Assembly: GCF_014197135.1 (NCBI RefSeq)
Contig: NZ_JACIFA010000005.1
Location: forward strand, 62,001-126,000
Length of the DNA stretch: 64,000 nucleotides
Source of the DNA: Sphingomonas zeae
Lineage (GTDB): Bacteria; Pseudomonadota; Alphaproteobacteria; Sphingomonadales; Sphingomonadaceae
Reading direction: 5' to 3'
The position numbers and the translations under genes were made by a program. Below are positions 37,274 to 48,092 of this stretch, piece by piece (the first letter of the stretch is position 1; each line of letters begins with the position of its first letter). Under the pieces are notes generated by a model, which was not told the origin of the DNA, did not search any database, and was given only the letters and a program-made list of their open reading frames with translations.

Positions 37274-38970
37274 TCCAATTCCCCCTCGACCATCGCCCGC
37301 AGCGCATTTTCATCAAGCGGCGCGGCGCACAGAAAACCCTGATAGGTCTCGCATCCCAGCCGCCCGAGCAATTCGGCCTGCTCCTGCGTTTCCACGCCCT
37401 CCGCGACGATGCCCATGCCCAGCTGCGTGGCGATCCGGATGATGCCGCGGACGACCACCCGGTCGCGCCGCGAACCGTCCACTTCCGTCACGAGCGCCCG
37501 GTCGATCTTCAGATAATCGATCGGCAGGCTGGTGAGATAGGCGAGGCTGGAATAGCCCGTCCCGAAATCGTCGATCGCAACCCGGACGCCTTCGGCCCGC
37601 AAAGTGTCCAGCACTTGAGCGGCACGGTCCAGTTCGCGGATCAGGCCCGTTTCGGTGATCTCGACCGTCAGACGCTCGATGGGAAAGCCGCTGGCGGCAA
37701 CGCGGTCAAGGAAGATGCGGACGAAACCCGCCCGCCCGATATCGGCCGCCGTGACGTTGATCGACAGCCGCAGATGCGACAGCTTCGCCGGCCAGCGCGC
37801 CGCGCGCTGCAGCGCGACCTGCTGGATATGATCGGATAGCGCCAGTCCCAGATCGGCCCGCTCGGCGGCGGCGAATAGCGGGTCGGCCCCGAGCGGCCCC
37901 AGTGACGGATGCCGCCAGCGTGCCAGCGCCTCCACTCCCGTGATCCGCCCCGTGCCGATGGCGACCTGCGGCTGGAAGACGATATCGATCTCGCCGCGTT
38001 CGATCGCATGGTGAAGATCGGCAGCCAGCACATCCAATGGCACGACATCGCCCGGATGAGCGAAGCGCAGCATCGCGCCATCGCTCGCCTGTGCCCGGGC
38101 CAGCGCCTCGCCCGCGCGCGCCAACAGGCTGGCCGGGTCTTCATGCGGCTTCGCCTCGGACAGGCCCAGACGGACACCCAACCGGATCGGTACGGCACCC
38201 GCCTGAAACGGCTGGGCGAGCAACGTCTCCAGAGTCTCGGCGATCGACCGAGCACGGCGGCCATCGGCGACCCCCGCCATCACGAACTCCGCCCCGCCCG
38301 AACGCGCGACGATCGCTTGGTCGCCAAACGCCTCTGCCGCAACCGCCTGCATCCGCGCCTCGACCCCGCGCAGCAGCATGTTGCCCGCGGGCCGTCCATG
38401 CGCCGCATTGATCAGGTCCAGTCGCGACAGCGACACGACAATCGCGGCGCAGGGTTGGCCGCGGTCGAGAATATCCGCGATCCAGCGATGAATTTCCCCG
38501 ACTTCCCCGTCCGCATGGGTCCGCCGTCGCCGCGCGTCGAGCGTTCGCCGGGCGTGACGCTCGGCCAGTTTCAACTCGGCATGAACCATCGCGTCGCTCG
38601 CGTCCGACGCCAGGATATGCGTAACCCCCGCCGCCAGGAACGCATGGAGCGTATCCGCGTCCGAATCGGGCACAGCAACCATCATCGCCGCACCTGTGGC
38701 CGCGATCACCGCGCCCAGCGCCTGCGCCGCGCGAAGCCCCTCATCGCCCGCGCCACGCGCGTCGATCAGCGCGACCCGCGCCTCGCTGGCCAGAAACGCA
38801 CCGACCAGGATGTCGCCGGCCGGGGGTTCGCCGTCGCGGGGCGCCATCGACCATATCGCCCAGCCGCCCCGGATGATCGCTTCATCCAGCATGGCAGGAT
38901 GGTGGAACGAAAGCGCAAAGATCGCCGTTCCCCTGCGGTGGGCGTTAAAACCGAATTCATCCTGCGTCAT
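37261..38970 (-). CDS. Cyclic-di-GMP phosphodiesterase (EAL) with degenerate GGDEF
   Basis: A 569-residue cytoplasmic signalling protein. An N-terminal receiver-like region (about 15-135) lacks recognisable phospho-acceptor residues; a GGDEF domain follows whose active site reads GGAEF, so it cannot be an active cyclase; the C-terminal EAL domain keeps E347-A-L, VEITETGL, DDFGTGYSSL, LKIDR and EGVET, and should hydrolyse c-di-GMP. Divergent from moaA. It could set c-di-GMP levels read by PilZ proteins such as that at 21923. Confidence 0.9.
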   Translation of the reverse strand: MTQDEFGFNAHRRGTAIFALSFHHPAMLDEAIIRGGWAIWSMAPRDGEPPAGDILVGAFLASEARVALIDARGAGDEGLRAAQALGAVIAATGAAMMVAVPDSDADTLHAFLAAGVTHILASDASDAMVHAELKLAERHARRTLDARRRRTHADGEVGEIHRWIADILDRGQPCAAIVVSLSRLDLINAAHGRPAGNMLLRGVEARMQAVAAEAFGDQAIVARSGGAEFVMAGVADGRRARSIAETLETLLAQPFQAGAVPIRLGVRLGLSEAKPHEDPASLLARAGEALARAQASDGAMLRFAHPGDVVPLDVLAADLHHAIERGEIDIVFQPQVAIGTGRITGVEALARWRHPSLGPLGADPLFAAAERADLGLALSDHIQQVALQRAARWPAKLSHLRLSINVTAADIGRAGFVRIFLDRVAASGFPIERLTVEITETGLIRELDRAAQVLDTLRAEGVRVAIDDFGTGYSSLAYLTSLPIDYLKIDRALVTEVDGSRRDRVVVRGIIRIATQLGMGIVAEGVETQEQAELLGRLGCETYQGFLCAAPLDENALRAMVEGELECAA

Positions 38971-39047
38971 GAGCGCACCCTATCCACCACCACGGGGATC
39001 ACCAACGGCAATCGATCTTGTTCCCGTCCCGCCTTGGGGCTACCGTC

Positions 39048-40109
39048 ATGACGATGGGACGTGCCGATATCTCGTCCGATAGAGCGGATACCGTTTATAA
39101 GACGGATCGGCGCCCGGGCGACGGGTCGCTGATCGATCGTCATGGGCGGACAATCCGCTATCTGCGTATTTCCGTGACCGACCGGTGCGACTTGCGCTGC
39201 CGCTATTGCATGGCGGAGCAGATGACCTTCCTGCCCCGCGCCAAGCTGTTGAGCCTGGACGAGATCGCGATCATCGCCGAACGCTTCATTGCGCGCGGCG
39301 TAACCCGCATTCGTCTGTCGGGGGGTGAGCCCTTGGTTCGCCGCGACGTGGTCGACCTGGTCAAGCGATTGGGCGGGCATGTCGGGTATGGCCTGGACGA
39401 GCTGACCATGACGACCAACGGCACGCGGTTGGCCGATCATGCGGATGCGTTGGTTGCTGCGGGCGTACGACGGATCAATGTGAGCCTGGACAGCCGCGAT
39501 CCTGAACGGTTCCGTTACATCACGCGGCACGGCGACGTCGGGCAGGTGATCCATGGCATCCTCTCCGCGCGCGACGCGGGGCTGTCGGTCAAGATCAATA
39601 TGGTCGCGCTCAAGGGGCTGAACGAAGACGAGATCGGTTCGATGCTTTCCTGGTGCGTTTCGGAAGGATTGGATCTTTCGCTGATCGAGACGATGCCGCT
39701 GGGTGCGATCGATGAGGATCGGGTCGACCGTTTCCTGCCGCTGACTGCCGTGTTCGACACGCTGGCGGCGGCGTTTCCGCTCGTCCGCGCCGGGCATCGC
39801 ACGGGCGGCCCCGCACGTTACTGGCAGGTGGAGGGCAGCGGGACCCGGCTTGGCCTCATTTCTCCCCTGACCGCGAATTTTTGCGATGGTTGCAACCGCG
39901 TAAGGCTGACGACCGAGGGCAAGCTGTATATGTGTCTGGGCCATGAGGATCAGGTGGATTTGAAGGCCGCGCTGCGGAACGGGGGCATCGACGCGCTGGA
40001 TGCGGCGATCGATACGGGGCTGGCCATCAAGCCCGCCCGGCATGATTTCCGTATCGAGGCGGGATCGGCTCCGGCGGTGTCGCGTCATATGAGCGTGACC
40101 GGCGGATGA
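39048..40109 (+). CDS. moaA: MoaA, GTP 3',8-cyclase (molybdenum cofactor)
   Basis: Radical-SAM enzyme for the first step of molybdopterin synthesis. The ~353-residue protein has the SAM cluster motif C47-x3-C51-x2-C54 (CDLRCRYC), the C-terminal second cluster (NFCDGCNRVRLTTEGKLYMC) and the essential terminal Gly-Gly (MSVTGG). Start choice between ATGs at 39018, 39048 and 39054 is uncertain; 39048 gives a normal length. The stop overlaps the nadK start (ATGA). No other moa genes are in the window. Confidence 0.94.
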   Translation: MTMGRADISSDRADTVYKTDRRPGDGSLIDRHGRTIRYLRISVTDRCDLRCRYCMAEQMTFLPRAKLLSLDEIAIIAERFIARGVTRIRLSGGEPLVRRDVVDLVKRLGGHVGYGLDELTMTTNGTRLADHADALVAAGVRRINVSLDSRDPERFRYITRHGDVGQVIHGILSARDAGLSVKINMVALKGLNEDEIGSMLSWCVSEGLDLSLIETMPLGAIDEDRVDRFLPLTAVFDTLAAAFPLVRAGHRTGGPARYWQVEGSGTRLGLISPLTANFCDGCNRVRLTTEGKLYMCLGHEDQVDLKAALRNGGIDALDAAIDTGLAIKPARHDFRIEAGSAPAVSRHMSVTGG

Positions 40110-40885
40110 CCCATCCCGTCCGGCGGGCGCTGGTCGCCTCGCCCACCGCGCCCGCCCAGACGGCGGCCGCCGATTTGCGGCAGAGCGCCGACTGGGTCGA
40201 TTTCGATGAGGCCGATTACGTCATCGCACTGGGCGGCGACGGCTTCATGCTCCAGACGCTGCACCGGATGCTGGAACGGCGAGGCGGACCCGCGCCGGTG
40301 TTCGGCATGAACCTGGGCACGGTCGGCTTTCTGATGAACGAATGGCGCAGCTATGGGCTGGAGGACCGGCTGGCGCGCGCCAAGCCGTTCCGGGTCACCC
40401 CGCTCAAGATGACAGCGACCGGGATCGACGGGCGGGTTCACACGCTGCCCGCGATCAACGAAGTCTCGCTGTTGCGCGAAACGCGTCAGACCGCGAAGTT
40501 GGAGGTCCTGGTCAACGAGCGTATCGTCCTGCCCGAGCTGGCGTGCGACGGAATCCTCGCCGCCACTCCGGCGGGATCGACCGCCTATAATTTCTCGGCG
40601 CAGGGGCCGATCCTGCCGCTCGGCTCGGCGCTGATCGCCCTGACCCCGATCAGCCCGTTCCGCCCGCGGCGCTGGCGCGGCGCGATCCTGCCCGACAAGG
40701 CGCGGATTTCGATCCGTGTGCTCGACCCGGGCAAACGTCCCGTTTCGGCCGTGGCGGACCAGCGCGAGGTGCGCGACGTCGCGCAGGTCGATATCTGCAT
40801 GGACCGTTCGCGCGAGTTGACGCTGATGTTCGACCCCGAACATGCGCTGGACGACCGGATCACCATGGAGCAGTTCGTCGCCTGA
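40106..40885 (+). CDS. nadK: NAD kinase
   Basis: Phosphorylates NAD to NADP. The 259-residue protein has the catalytic GGDG motif (ALGGDGFMLQTL), the NE-x-short segment (INEVSLLRE) and the conserved GDGILAATPAGSTAYNFSAQGP-type loop (here CDGILAATPAGSTAYN). Length fits the short bacterial form. Translationally coupled to moaA. The stop codon sits inside the first unit of an imperfect 28-bp tandem repeat. Confidence 0.95.
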   Translation: MTHPVRRALVASPTAPAQTAAADLRQSADWVDFDEADYVIALGGDGFMLQTLHRMLERRGGPAPVFGMNLGTVGFLMNEWRSYGLEDRLARAKPFRVTPLKMTATGIDGRVHTLPAINEVSLLRETRQTAKLEVLVNERIVLPELACDGILAATPAGSTAYNFSAQGPILPLGSALIALTPISPFRPRRWRGAILPDKARISIRVLDPGKRPVSAVADQREVRDVAQVDICMDRSRELTLMFDPEHALDDRITMEQFVA

Positions 40886-40947
40886 CCGGCGATGGGGGCA
40901 GTTCCTCACCTGAACGGCGATGGGGAGCAATTTGCCGCCTCATCGCC
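40865..40947. repeat. Three imperfect 28-bp tandem repeats across the nadK stop
   Basis: Units at 40865-40891, 40892-40919 and 40920-40947 all start ATGG, share GCAGTT/GCAATT and CTGA/CTCA cores and end in CGGCG/TCGCC. The first unit encodes the last residues of NadK (MEQFVA) and the stop. Confidence 0.65.
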
Positions 40948-40999
40948 AATTATCCACAGATTTGGCGGACGGACTTACGCAAAACCGTCAAAAAAGGGG

Positions 41000-41027
41000 T
41001 TGCGGCATTTTTCGAGCCCTATATAGG
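41000..41027 (+). promoter_or_regulatory. Probable promoter of tRNA-Asn
   Basis: TTGCGG at 41000-41005 and TATAGG at 41022-41027 with a 16-base spacer, in a locally AT-richer stretch 23 bases before the tRNA. Confidence 0.55.
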
Positions 41028-41050
41028 ACCCCTCCACAGCGCCGGAACAT

Positions 41051-41125
41051 TCCCTGATAGCTCAGCGGTAGAGCTCTCGACTGTTAATCGAGCGGCCGTA
41101 GGTTCGAATCCTACTCAGGGAGCCA
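41051..41125 (+). tRNA. tRNA-Asn (anticodon GTT)
   Basis: A complete 75-base cloverleaf with acceptor stem TCCCTGA/TCAGGGA, anticodon stem CTCGA/TCGAG around loop CTGTTAA (anticodon GTT), T-arm GGTTCGAATCC, and encoded CCA. It lies between nadK and the convergent glutathionylspermidine-synthase-like gene. Confidence 0.98.
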
Positions 41126-41165
41126 CCGGCGCTGTTTTCCCCCAGACAGCGCCAGCCATGACGGA

Positions 41166-42314
41166 TCAACCGTCGATCACATGCGGCACGAACCGCGCAG
41201 TGTTCGAGGTAATCAACCCGTCCTCGCGGATCCCCATCCCCACGGCCGCGCCGTCGACCACCCAGCTTCCCAGCACTGGAAAACATCCGGGTGCCATTTC
41301 CGGCAGACGGTAGAGCGACTGGTAGATATAGCCTTCGTCGCCATAGTCCCCCGCTGTTTCCGCGACGATGCTCCCGGCCTTGCGGATCGAGACATTCGCG
41401 CCCTCGCGCGACAGCATCGGTTTGGCAACCGCGTCCCCGCTCGGCACCGAGAAACTGGCGGGCAGCAGGTTCGGGTGGCCGGGAAACAGGTCCCATAGCA
41501 CCGGCAATATCGCCTTGTTCGACCAGATCATCTTCCAGATCGGCTCGATCCAGGTCAGGTCGCCGCGCTCTAGATTGTCGAGCAGATGGGTGGCGAACTC
41601 CTCATGGACCAGCCACTCCCAGGGATAGAGCTTGAACAGAGCCTCGATCCGCAGGTCCGCCTCGTCGACGAAGCAGTGCGTTTCGTGGTTCCAGCCGATC
41701 CGCTCCATCAGAATCGGCACGGTGGTGATGCCCGCCGCCTCGGCCGTGTCGCGCAAATAGGCGGCGGTCACGGCATCCTCGCCCGCCAGGTCCTCGACAT
41801 GCGCGACATGGAGCGTGGCGGGCAGAGCGGGCGCGATCTCGGTCCAGCGAGCGACCAGCGCCTCGTGCAGGGCGTTGAACTGGTCGAGCGCGGGAAAGCA
41901 TTCCTCCTTCCACGCCCATTGCACCACCGCCGCCTCCAGCAGCGAGGTCGGCGTGTCGCAGTTGAATTCGAACAGCTTGGGCGCGTCCGCGCCGTCATAG
42001 CCCAGATCGAAACGCCCAAAATTCAGCGCGGGCGGTTCGGCCTCCCAGGCTTCGCGGATCGGGTCGTGAAAGGCAGGCGGAATGGCGAAGCGTCGCAGCA
42101 GCGCCGGATCGCTGACCACCGCCTCTCCTGCTGCCAGGAACAGCCGGTACAGCTCGGTCGTCGCGCGCTCGACCGTGGCGACTTGCGCACGGGTGAAGCG
42201 ATAGCAGGCGCTTTCATCCCAGTAGGGCCGCTCGCGCCCCTCGTGCCAGATCAGACCCAGCGCCTCGACCTTCGCCTGCCAGTCGGGTCGCGGGCTCAGG
42301 GTCTGGCGAATCAT
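41166..42314 (-). CDS. Glutathionylspermidine synthase-like ATP-grasp ligase (YgiC/YjfC type)
   Basis: A 382-residue protein with the pre-ATP-grasp and ATP-grasp fold of the synthetase half of glutathionylspermidine synthase. It begins DWQAKVEALGLIWHE and has FNCDTPTSLLEAAVVQWAWKEE, EDAVTAAYLRDTAEAAGI and LSREGANVSIRKAGS, the conserved nucleotide and metal regions. YgiC/YjfC relatives in E. coli lack the amidase domain and probably do not make glutathionylspermidine; the substrate is unknown. It overlaps the upstream YgiB-like lipoprotein gene (ATGA). Confidence 0.88.
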   Translation of the reverse strand: MIRQTLSPRPDWQAKVEALGLIWHEGRERPYWDESACYRFTRAQVATVERATTELYRLFLAAGEAVVSDPALLRRFAIPPAFHDPIREAWEAEPPALNFGRFDLGYDGADAPKLFEFNCDTPTSLLEAAVVQWAWKEECFPALDQFNALHEALVARWTEIAPALPATLHVAHVEDLAGEDAVTAAYLRDTAEAAGITTVPILMERIGWNHETHCFVDEADLRIEALFKLYPWEWLVHEEFATHLLDNLERGDLTWIEPIWKMIWSNKAILPVLWDLFPGHPNLLPASFSVPSGDAVAKPMLSREGANVSIRKAGSIVAETAGDYGDEGYIYQSLYRLPEMAPGCFPVLGSWVVDGAAVGMGIREDGLITSNTARFVPHVIDG

Positions 42315-42685
42315 GCGTGGACGCTGCCGAAACGACGTGCCGATGCGCCGAAGCCCCCTCGGCTGACCGCCGCGGCGCGGGTCATCGCGCTGCCGGGCGG
42401 TGCGAAGGAATAGCGCGTGCCGGTCGCGGCGCGGAAGCTGCCGCCCGCCGCGCGTTCGCCAAAATAGGGGATCGCCCGGCCGCGCCCCAGAAAATACCAG
42501 AAGGCCCCGCCACTGCCCACGCGATGCTGCCGACAGCGATCATCGGGAAGTCGCACGCCTTTCGCATCGGTACAGATCGCCGTGTCGCGATCGGCTGTCC
42601 AGTTGTCGTCGGCCTTTGCGCGATTGCAACCGCTGGCCAGCAAGGCCGCCGCCATCGCGGTCGTCCACTTCAAATCAAATGCCAT
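42311..42685 (-). CDS. YgiB-like (DUF1190-like) lipoprotein, compact form
   Basis: A 124-residue lipoprotein with lipobox ASGC, a cysteine-containing N-terminal part (DTAICTDAKGVRLPDDRC), a middle FWYFLGRGRAIPYF segment and a C-terminal SRGGFGASARRFG that echoes the TRGGFG end of E. coli YgiB. The start at 42685 has GGGAGG upstream. The 4-bp overlap with the ATP-grasp gene reproduces the ygiB-ygiC pair. The family call rests on the C-terminal motif and gene pairing; the protein is much shorter than YgiB. Confidence 0.7.
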   Translation of the reverse strand: MAFDLKWTTAMAAALLASGCNRAKADDNWTADRDTAICTDAKGVRLPDDRCRQHRVGSGGAFWYFLGRGRAIPYFGERAAGGSFRAATGTRYSFAPPGSAMTRAAAVSRGGFGASARRFGSVHA

Positions 42686-42733
42686 CCCGTGCCTCCCATG
42701 CGCATCATGGGGCACGAGCAGCATCCTTGGCCA

Positions 42734-42774
42734 GAAAAATGAAGGGGGGGTCGGCGAACCCCGTCCGCCGACGC
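42734..42774 (-). terminator. Possible terminator after the glycine-zipper gene
   Basis: On the minus strand GTCGGCG ... CGCCGAC forms a stem that is followed, after a C-rich stretch, by ATTTTT. The distance between stem and T-tract is long, so the call is weak. Confidence 0.35.
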
Positions 42775-42790
42775 CCTCATTCTTCCGATC

Positions 42791-43159
42791 TTAGCGGCAG
42801 CGGACCTTGCCGCGATCGATCGAACGGCCCAGCAGCGCGCCGCCGCCTGCCCCCAGCAGCGTACCCAACGTACCGCCGCCGATCACATTGCCCAGCACGC
42901 CGCCGCCAACCGCGCCGATCACCAGGCCGGTGGTGCCGTCATTGCGCTTGCAATAGGTGCGCCCATCGCGACCCCGGAAAATCTGGTCATCGCGGGTCAG
43001 GCGACGCTCACGATAATTGCCACGGCGATAGTCGCGTGAGGCATCCCAGTCGTTGCGATCGCCATGCCAGCGATAATCGCGATCCTGCGCGACGGCCGGC
43101 GTCGCGGCGATGGGGGCGGCGACGGTAACGACGGCCAGAGCGGTGAGCAGGGCTTTCAT
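42791..43159 (-). CDS. Exported glycine-zipper 2TM-domain protein
   Basis: A 122-residue protein with signal peptide (cleavage after PAVA, about residue 25), a charged R/D/W-rich middle, then a glycine-zipper segment (LVIGAVGGGVLGNVIGGGTLGTLLGAGGGALLG) that can insert as a membrane hairpin. A C-terminal cysteine (KVRCR) may pair with the one in TYCKRND. AAGGAGAT lies before the ATG at 43159. Envelope role inferred; no specific function known. It is divergent from yjbQ. Confidence 0.82.
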   Translation of the reverse strand: MKALLTALAVVTVAAPIAATPAVAQDRDYRWHGDRNDWDASRDYRRGNYRERRLTRDDQIFRGRDGRTYCKRNDGTTGLVIGAVGGGVLGNVIGGGTLGTLLGAGGGALLGRSIDRGKVRCR

Positions 43160-43261
43160 GGCAGATCTCCTTTTCCTCAAGCGGGCACAACGCATATCGA
43201 TCTGACCCGTTCAATTCGGTCGCGACTGGCATCGTTTCGACGCGTCGGGCATTGAGAGGTG

Positions 43262-43681
43262 ATGCGCCAAGCCACCACGACAATGACCTTCGACACAAAT
43301 GGTCAAGGCCTGACGGAGATCACCCGGCCCATCGCCGCCTGGGCAGGGGAACAGGGGATGGAGGCGGGATTGCTGACGCTGTTCTGCCGTCATACCTCTG
43401 CCTCGCTCCTTATTCAGGAAAACGCGGCACCCGAGGTGAAGACCGACATCCTCGATTATTTCGCACGCATCGCCCCCGAGGATGCCCGCGCCTATGCCCA
43501 TGACGATGAGGGGCCGGACGACATGCCGGCCCATCTACGCGCGATCCTGACCGGCGTGAACCTGTCGATTCCGTTGATCGGGGGGCGGCTGGCGCTCGGG
43601 ACCTGGCAGGGAATCTATCTGTTCGAACATCGCCGGGCCGCGCATCGGCGGCAAATTGCAATCCATATTGCGGGTGCGTGA
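43262..43681 (+). CDS. YjbQ family protein (UPF0047)
   Basis: A 139-residue protein of the YjbQ/UPF0047 family, with LLTLFCRHTSASLLIQENA, a conserved His-Asp-containing AYAHDDEGPDDMPAHLRAIL, and LALGTWQGIYLFEHRR near the end. Some members show weak thiamine-phosphate synthase activity; the physiological role is unsettled. GAGAGG lies before the start; the adjacent GTG at 43259 is an alternative. Divergent from the glycine-zipper gene. Confidence 0.9.
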   Translation: MRQATTTMTFDTNGQGLTEITRPIAAWAGEQGMEAGLLTLFCRHTSASLLIQENAAPEVKTDILDYFARIAPEDARAYAHDDEGPDDMPAHLRAILTGVNLSIPLIGGRLALGTWQGIYLFEHRRAAHRRQIAIHIAGA

Positions 43682-43789
43682 CGCACTATTCATCGCGGGA
43701 GCCAAACCGTTCATCGACCGTTTTGCTGCCATACGCTACAGGACTGGTGTCGCCCGGCACGGCCGGACGGCAGGAAAGGAAAAAAGTCC

Positions 43790-44371
43790 ATGCAATTCGG
43801 TCGTAAGATCGCGCTCGCGCTGGTCGGCGCCAGCACCTTGATGGTCGCGGGATGCGCGACCGAAACCACCTATCGGCCCGCCACCGGATCAGGCTTTTAC
43901 CGCACCGGCTATTCCGACCAGCAGCTTGAACCCGGTCGGTTCATCGTCAGCTTCGCCGGCAATACCGTAACCTCGCGGGATACGGTGGAACGCTATCTGC
44001 TGTACCGGGCGGCCGAACTGACGCTGGCCAATGGCTATGACTATTTCGTGATGGCCGACCGTGACACGCAGCTACGCTCGCGCACCTATTCGACGCCGGG
44101 CGCCTTCGGGCCGGGCTTCGGGGGCTGGGGCGGTGGCTGGTGGGGTCCGTCGTGGCGCTATTATGGCCGCGGCTTTGGCTGGCGCAGCTGGGATCCGTTC
44201 TGGGGCGATCCCTTCTTCGGCAACAACATGGATATCAACACCATCGACCGCTATGAGGCGACCGCCGAGGTCGTGATGCGCAAGGGTCCGATCCCGCGCG
44301 ACAATCTCCGCGCGTTCGACGCCCGCGCGATCGTCTCGACGATCGGGCCGACGGTGGTGATGCCGAAGTAA
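43790..44371 (+). CDS. CC0125/CC1285-type lipoprotein
   Basis: A 193-residue lipoprotein with lipobox VAGC (Cys22). Family landmarks are ETTYRPATGSGFYRTGYSD, RFIVSFAGNTVTSRDTVERYLLYRAAELTLANGYDYFVMADRDT, and a glycine/tryptophan/phenylalanine-rich insert (about 107-145). The family was named from Caulobacter proteins and has no known function; the fold may be outer-membrane-associated. A strong intrinsic terminator follows. An imperfect EcfG-like promoter (GGAGC-17-GTT) is at 43698-43722. Confidence 0.85.
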   Translation: MQFGRKIALALVGASTLMVAGCATETTYRPATGSGFYRTGYSDQQLEPGRFIVSFAGNTVTSRDTVERYLLYRAAELTLANGYDYFVMADRDTQLRSRTYSTPGAFGPGFGGWGGGWWGPSWRYYGRGFGWRSWDPFWGDPFFGNNMDINTIDRYEATAEVVMRKGPIPRDNLRAFDARAIVSTIGPTVVMPK

Positions 44372-44393
44372 TTCGATCCGGAGACTCGATCAT

Positions 44394-44430
44394 GGGGCGG
44401 TCACCTGACGGGGTGGCCGCCCTTTTTCTT
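44394..44430 (+). terminator. Intrinsic terminator after the lipoprotein gene
   Basis: GGGCGG-T-CACC stem against GGTG-G-CCGCCC with loop TGACG, followed by TTTTTCTT; 22 bases after the stop codon. Confidence 0.85.
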
Positions 44431-44435
44431 GGGGC

Positions 44436-44786
44436 TCAGGGCCGACCGCCGCGCACCCGGCGGGCCTCGACCATGCCACGCAGCGCCTGGGTACGGGCCT
44501 GCAGCTCATGCTCCTCGGACAGCGACAATCCGTTCTGCCCGAAGCGCTCGCCCAATTCGCCGATCGCGGCATCTTCCCGCCGGAAGGATCGGGCCTCGGC
44601 GCGCGTTATGTCGCCGGTGCGCTGCGCCTCGCGAATGGAGCGGCGGATGTCGCGGCGATCGGCGGCAATATTCGGTTGGTTGGGCATGGCGAGGATGTCG
44701 GCTGGCGGCCCGGCACTGACGAACTGCGCGGGCGCGGCAGCGGGCAGCGCGGCTAGGATGACGGCCGAAATCGCATAGCGTTTCAC
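44436..44786 (-). CDS. Exported helical protein of unknown function
   Basis: A 116-residue protein with a signal peptide (cleavage after APA, about residue 20). The mature part is helical and charged: IAADRRDIRRSIREAQRTGDITRAEARSFRREDAAIGELGERFGQNGLSLSEEHELQARTQALRGMVE. The pattern is that of small periplasmic proteins with paired helices; I know no named function. It converges with the lipoprotein gene at 43790 and lies downstream of secA. Confidence 0.7.
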   Translation of the reverse strand: MKRYAISAVILAALPAAAPAQFVSAGPPADILAMPNQPNIAADRRDIRRSIREAQRTGDITRAEARSFRREDAAIGELGERFGQNGLSLSEEHELQARTQALRGMVEARRVRGGRP

Positions 44787-44843
44787 GATGGGTCCTCCCT
44801 GTCGCCGGAGGATCGCGCCGCATCGCTGAACGGAGCCTGTCTG

Positions 44844-44866
44844 TTCCTCCCCTGCAAGGGGAGGAA
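44844..44866. repeat. Single palindrome related to the REP-like elements
   Basis: TTCCTCCCC, loop TGCAA, GGGGAGGAA: the same core as the arms of the element at 6237, present here as one arm only, between a small exported protein gene and secA. Confidence 0.65.
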
Positions 44867-44900
44867 TGAAAAGGGCGGCGAGCCGAAACCCACCGCCCTT
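44865..44900 (-). terminator. Intrinsic terminator of secA
   Basis: Minus-strand stem AAGGGCGG/CCGCCCTT (44871-44878 and 44893-44900) followed by TTTTCATT, 23 bases after the secA stop. Confidence 0.75.
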
Positions 44901-44923
44901 CTATTCTACCGGTCGAAAAATGA

Positions 44924-47668
<2,745 letters not shown>

Positions 47669-47773
47669 AAGCGATTTCCTGACTGAATATCGTGAGATAG
47701 GCGCAGCGCCGAAGGTCCGGGCGCGCGCGACTGCAAATGGCAAGGAATAGGTCGGCCTAGGCCGACGCCGGGG

Positions 47774-48034
47774 CTATTCGCGCCGACGGCCCATGAAGAT
47801 TGCCGCGATCGGCCGGGGCGTCGCAGCTCGGAAGACCGCGAACGTGCGAGCCGTTTCAATAAGCGCAGCCAGCGCCTGTACGGGCCGCGTCGCAGCGCGC
47901 GCCACGGCCGCCTGCTTGGCGGCCGCCGCGATGCTGCACTCTGCCACGACTCCCCGCGCCTCCTGGGCACGCGCGCTCGCCCCCACGCCGGTCAGCGCGG
48001 ACAAAAGGGCAGAAAGGAGCAGAAGCAGGTTCAT
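47774..48034 (-). CDS. Small exported or membrane-anchored hypothetical protein
   Basis: An 86-residue protein that starts with a clean signal-peptide-like segment (MNLLLLLSALLSALTGVGASARA) followed by an alanine/arginine-rich part ending FRAATPRPIAAIFMGRRRE. I recognise no family. No strong ribosome site. A perfect palindrome GTCGGCCTAGGCCGAC (47751-47766) follows the stop. The opposite strand also has an open frame here, so the call relies on the signal peptide. Confidence 0.5.
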   Translation of the reverse strand: MNLLLLLSALLSALTGVGASARAQEARGVVAECSIAAAAKQAAVARAATRPVQALAALIETARTFAVFRAATPRPIAAIFMGRRRE

Positions 48035-48092
48035 GCGAGGCTTGTCTTAGGCAGATACGCGCGGCGCGTCCATCCGTTGCATGGATCTCTGC

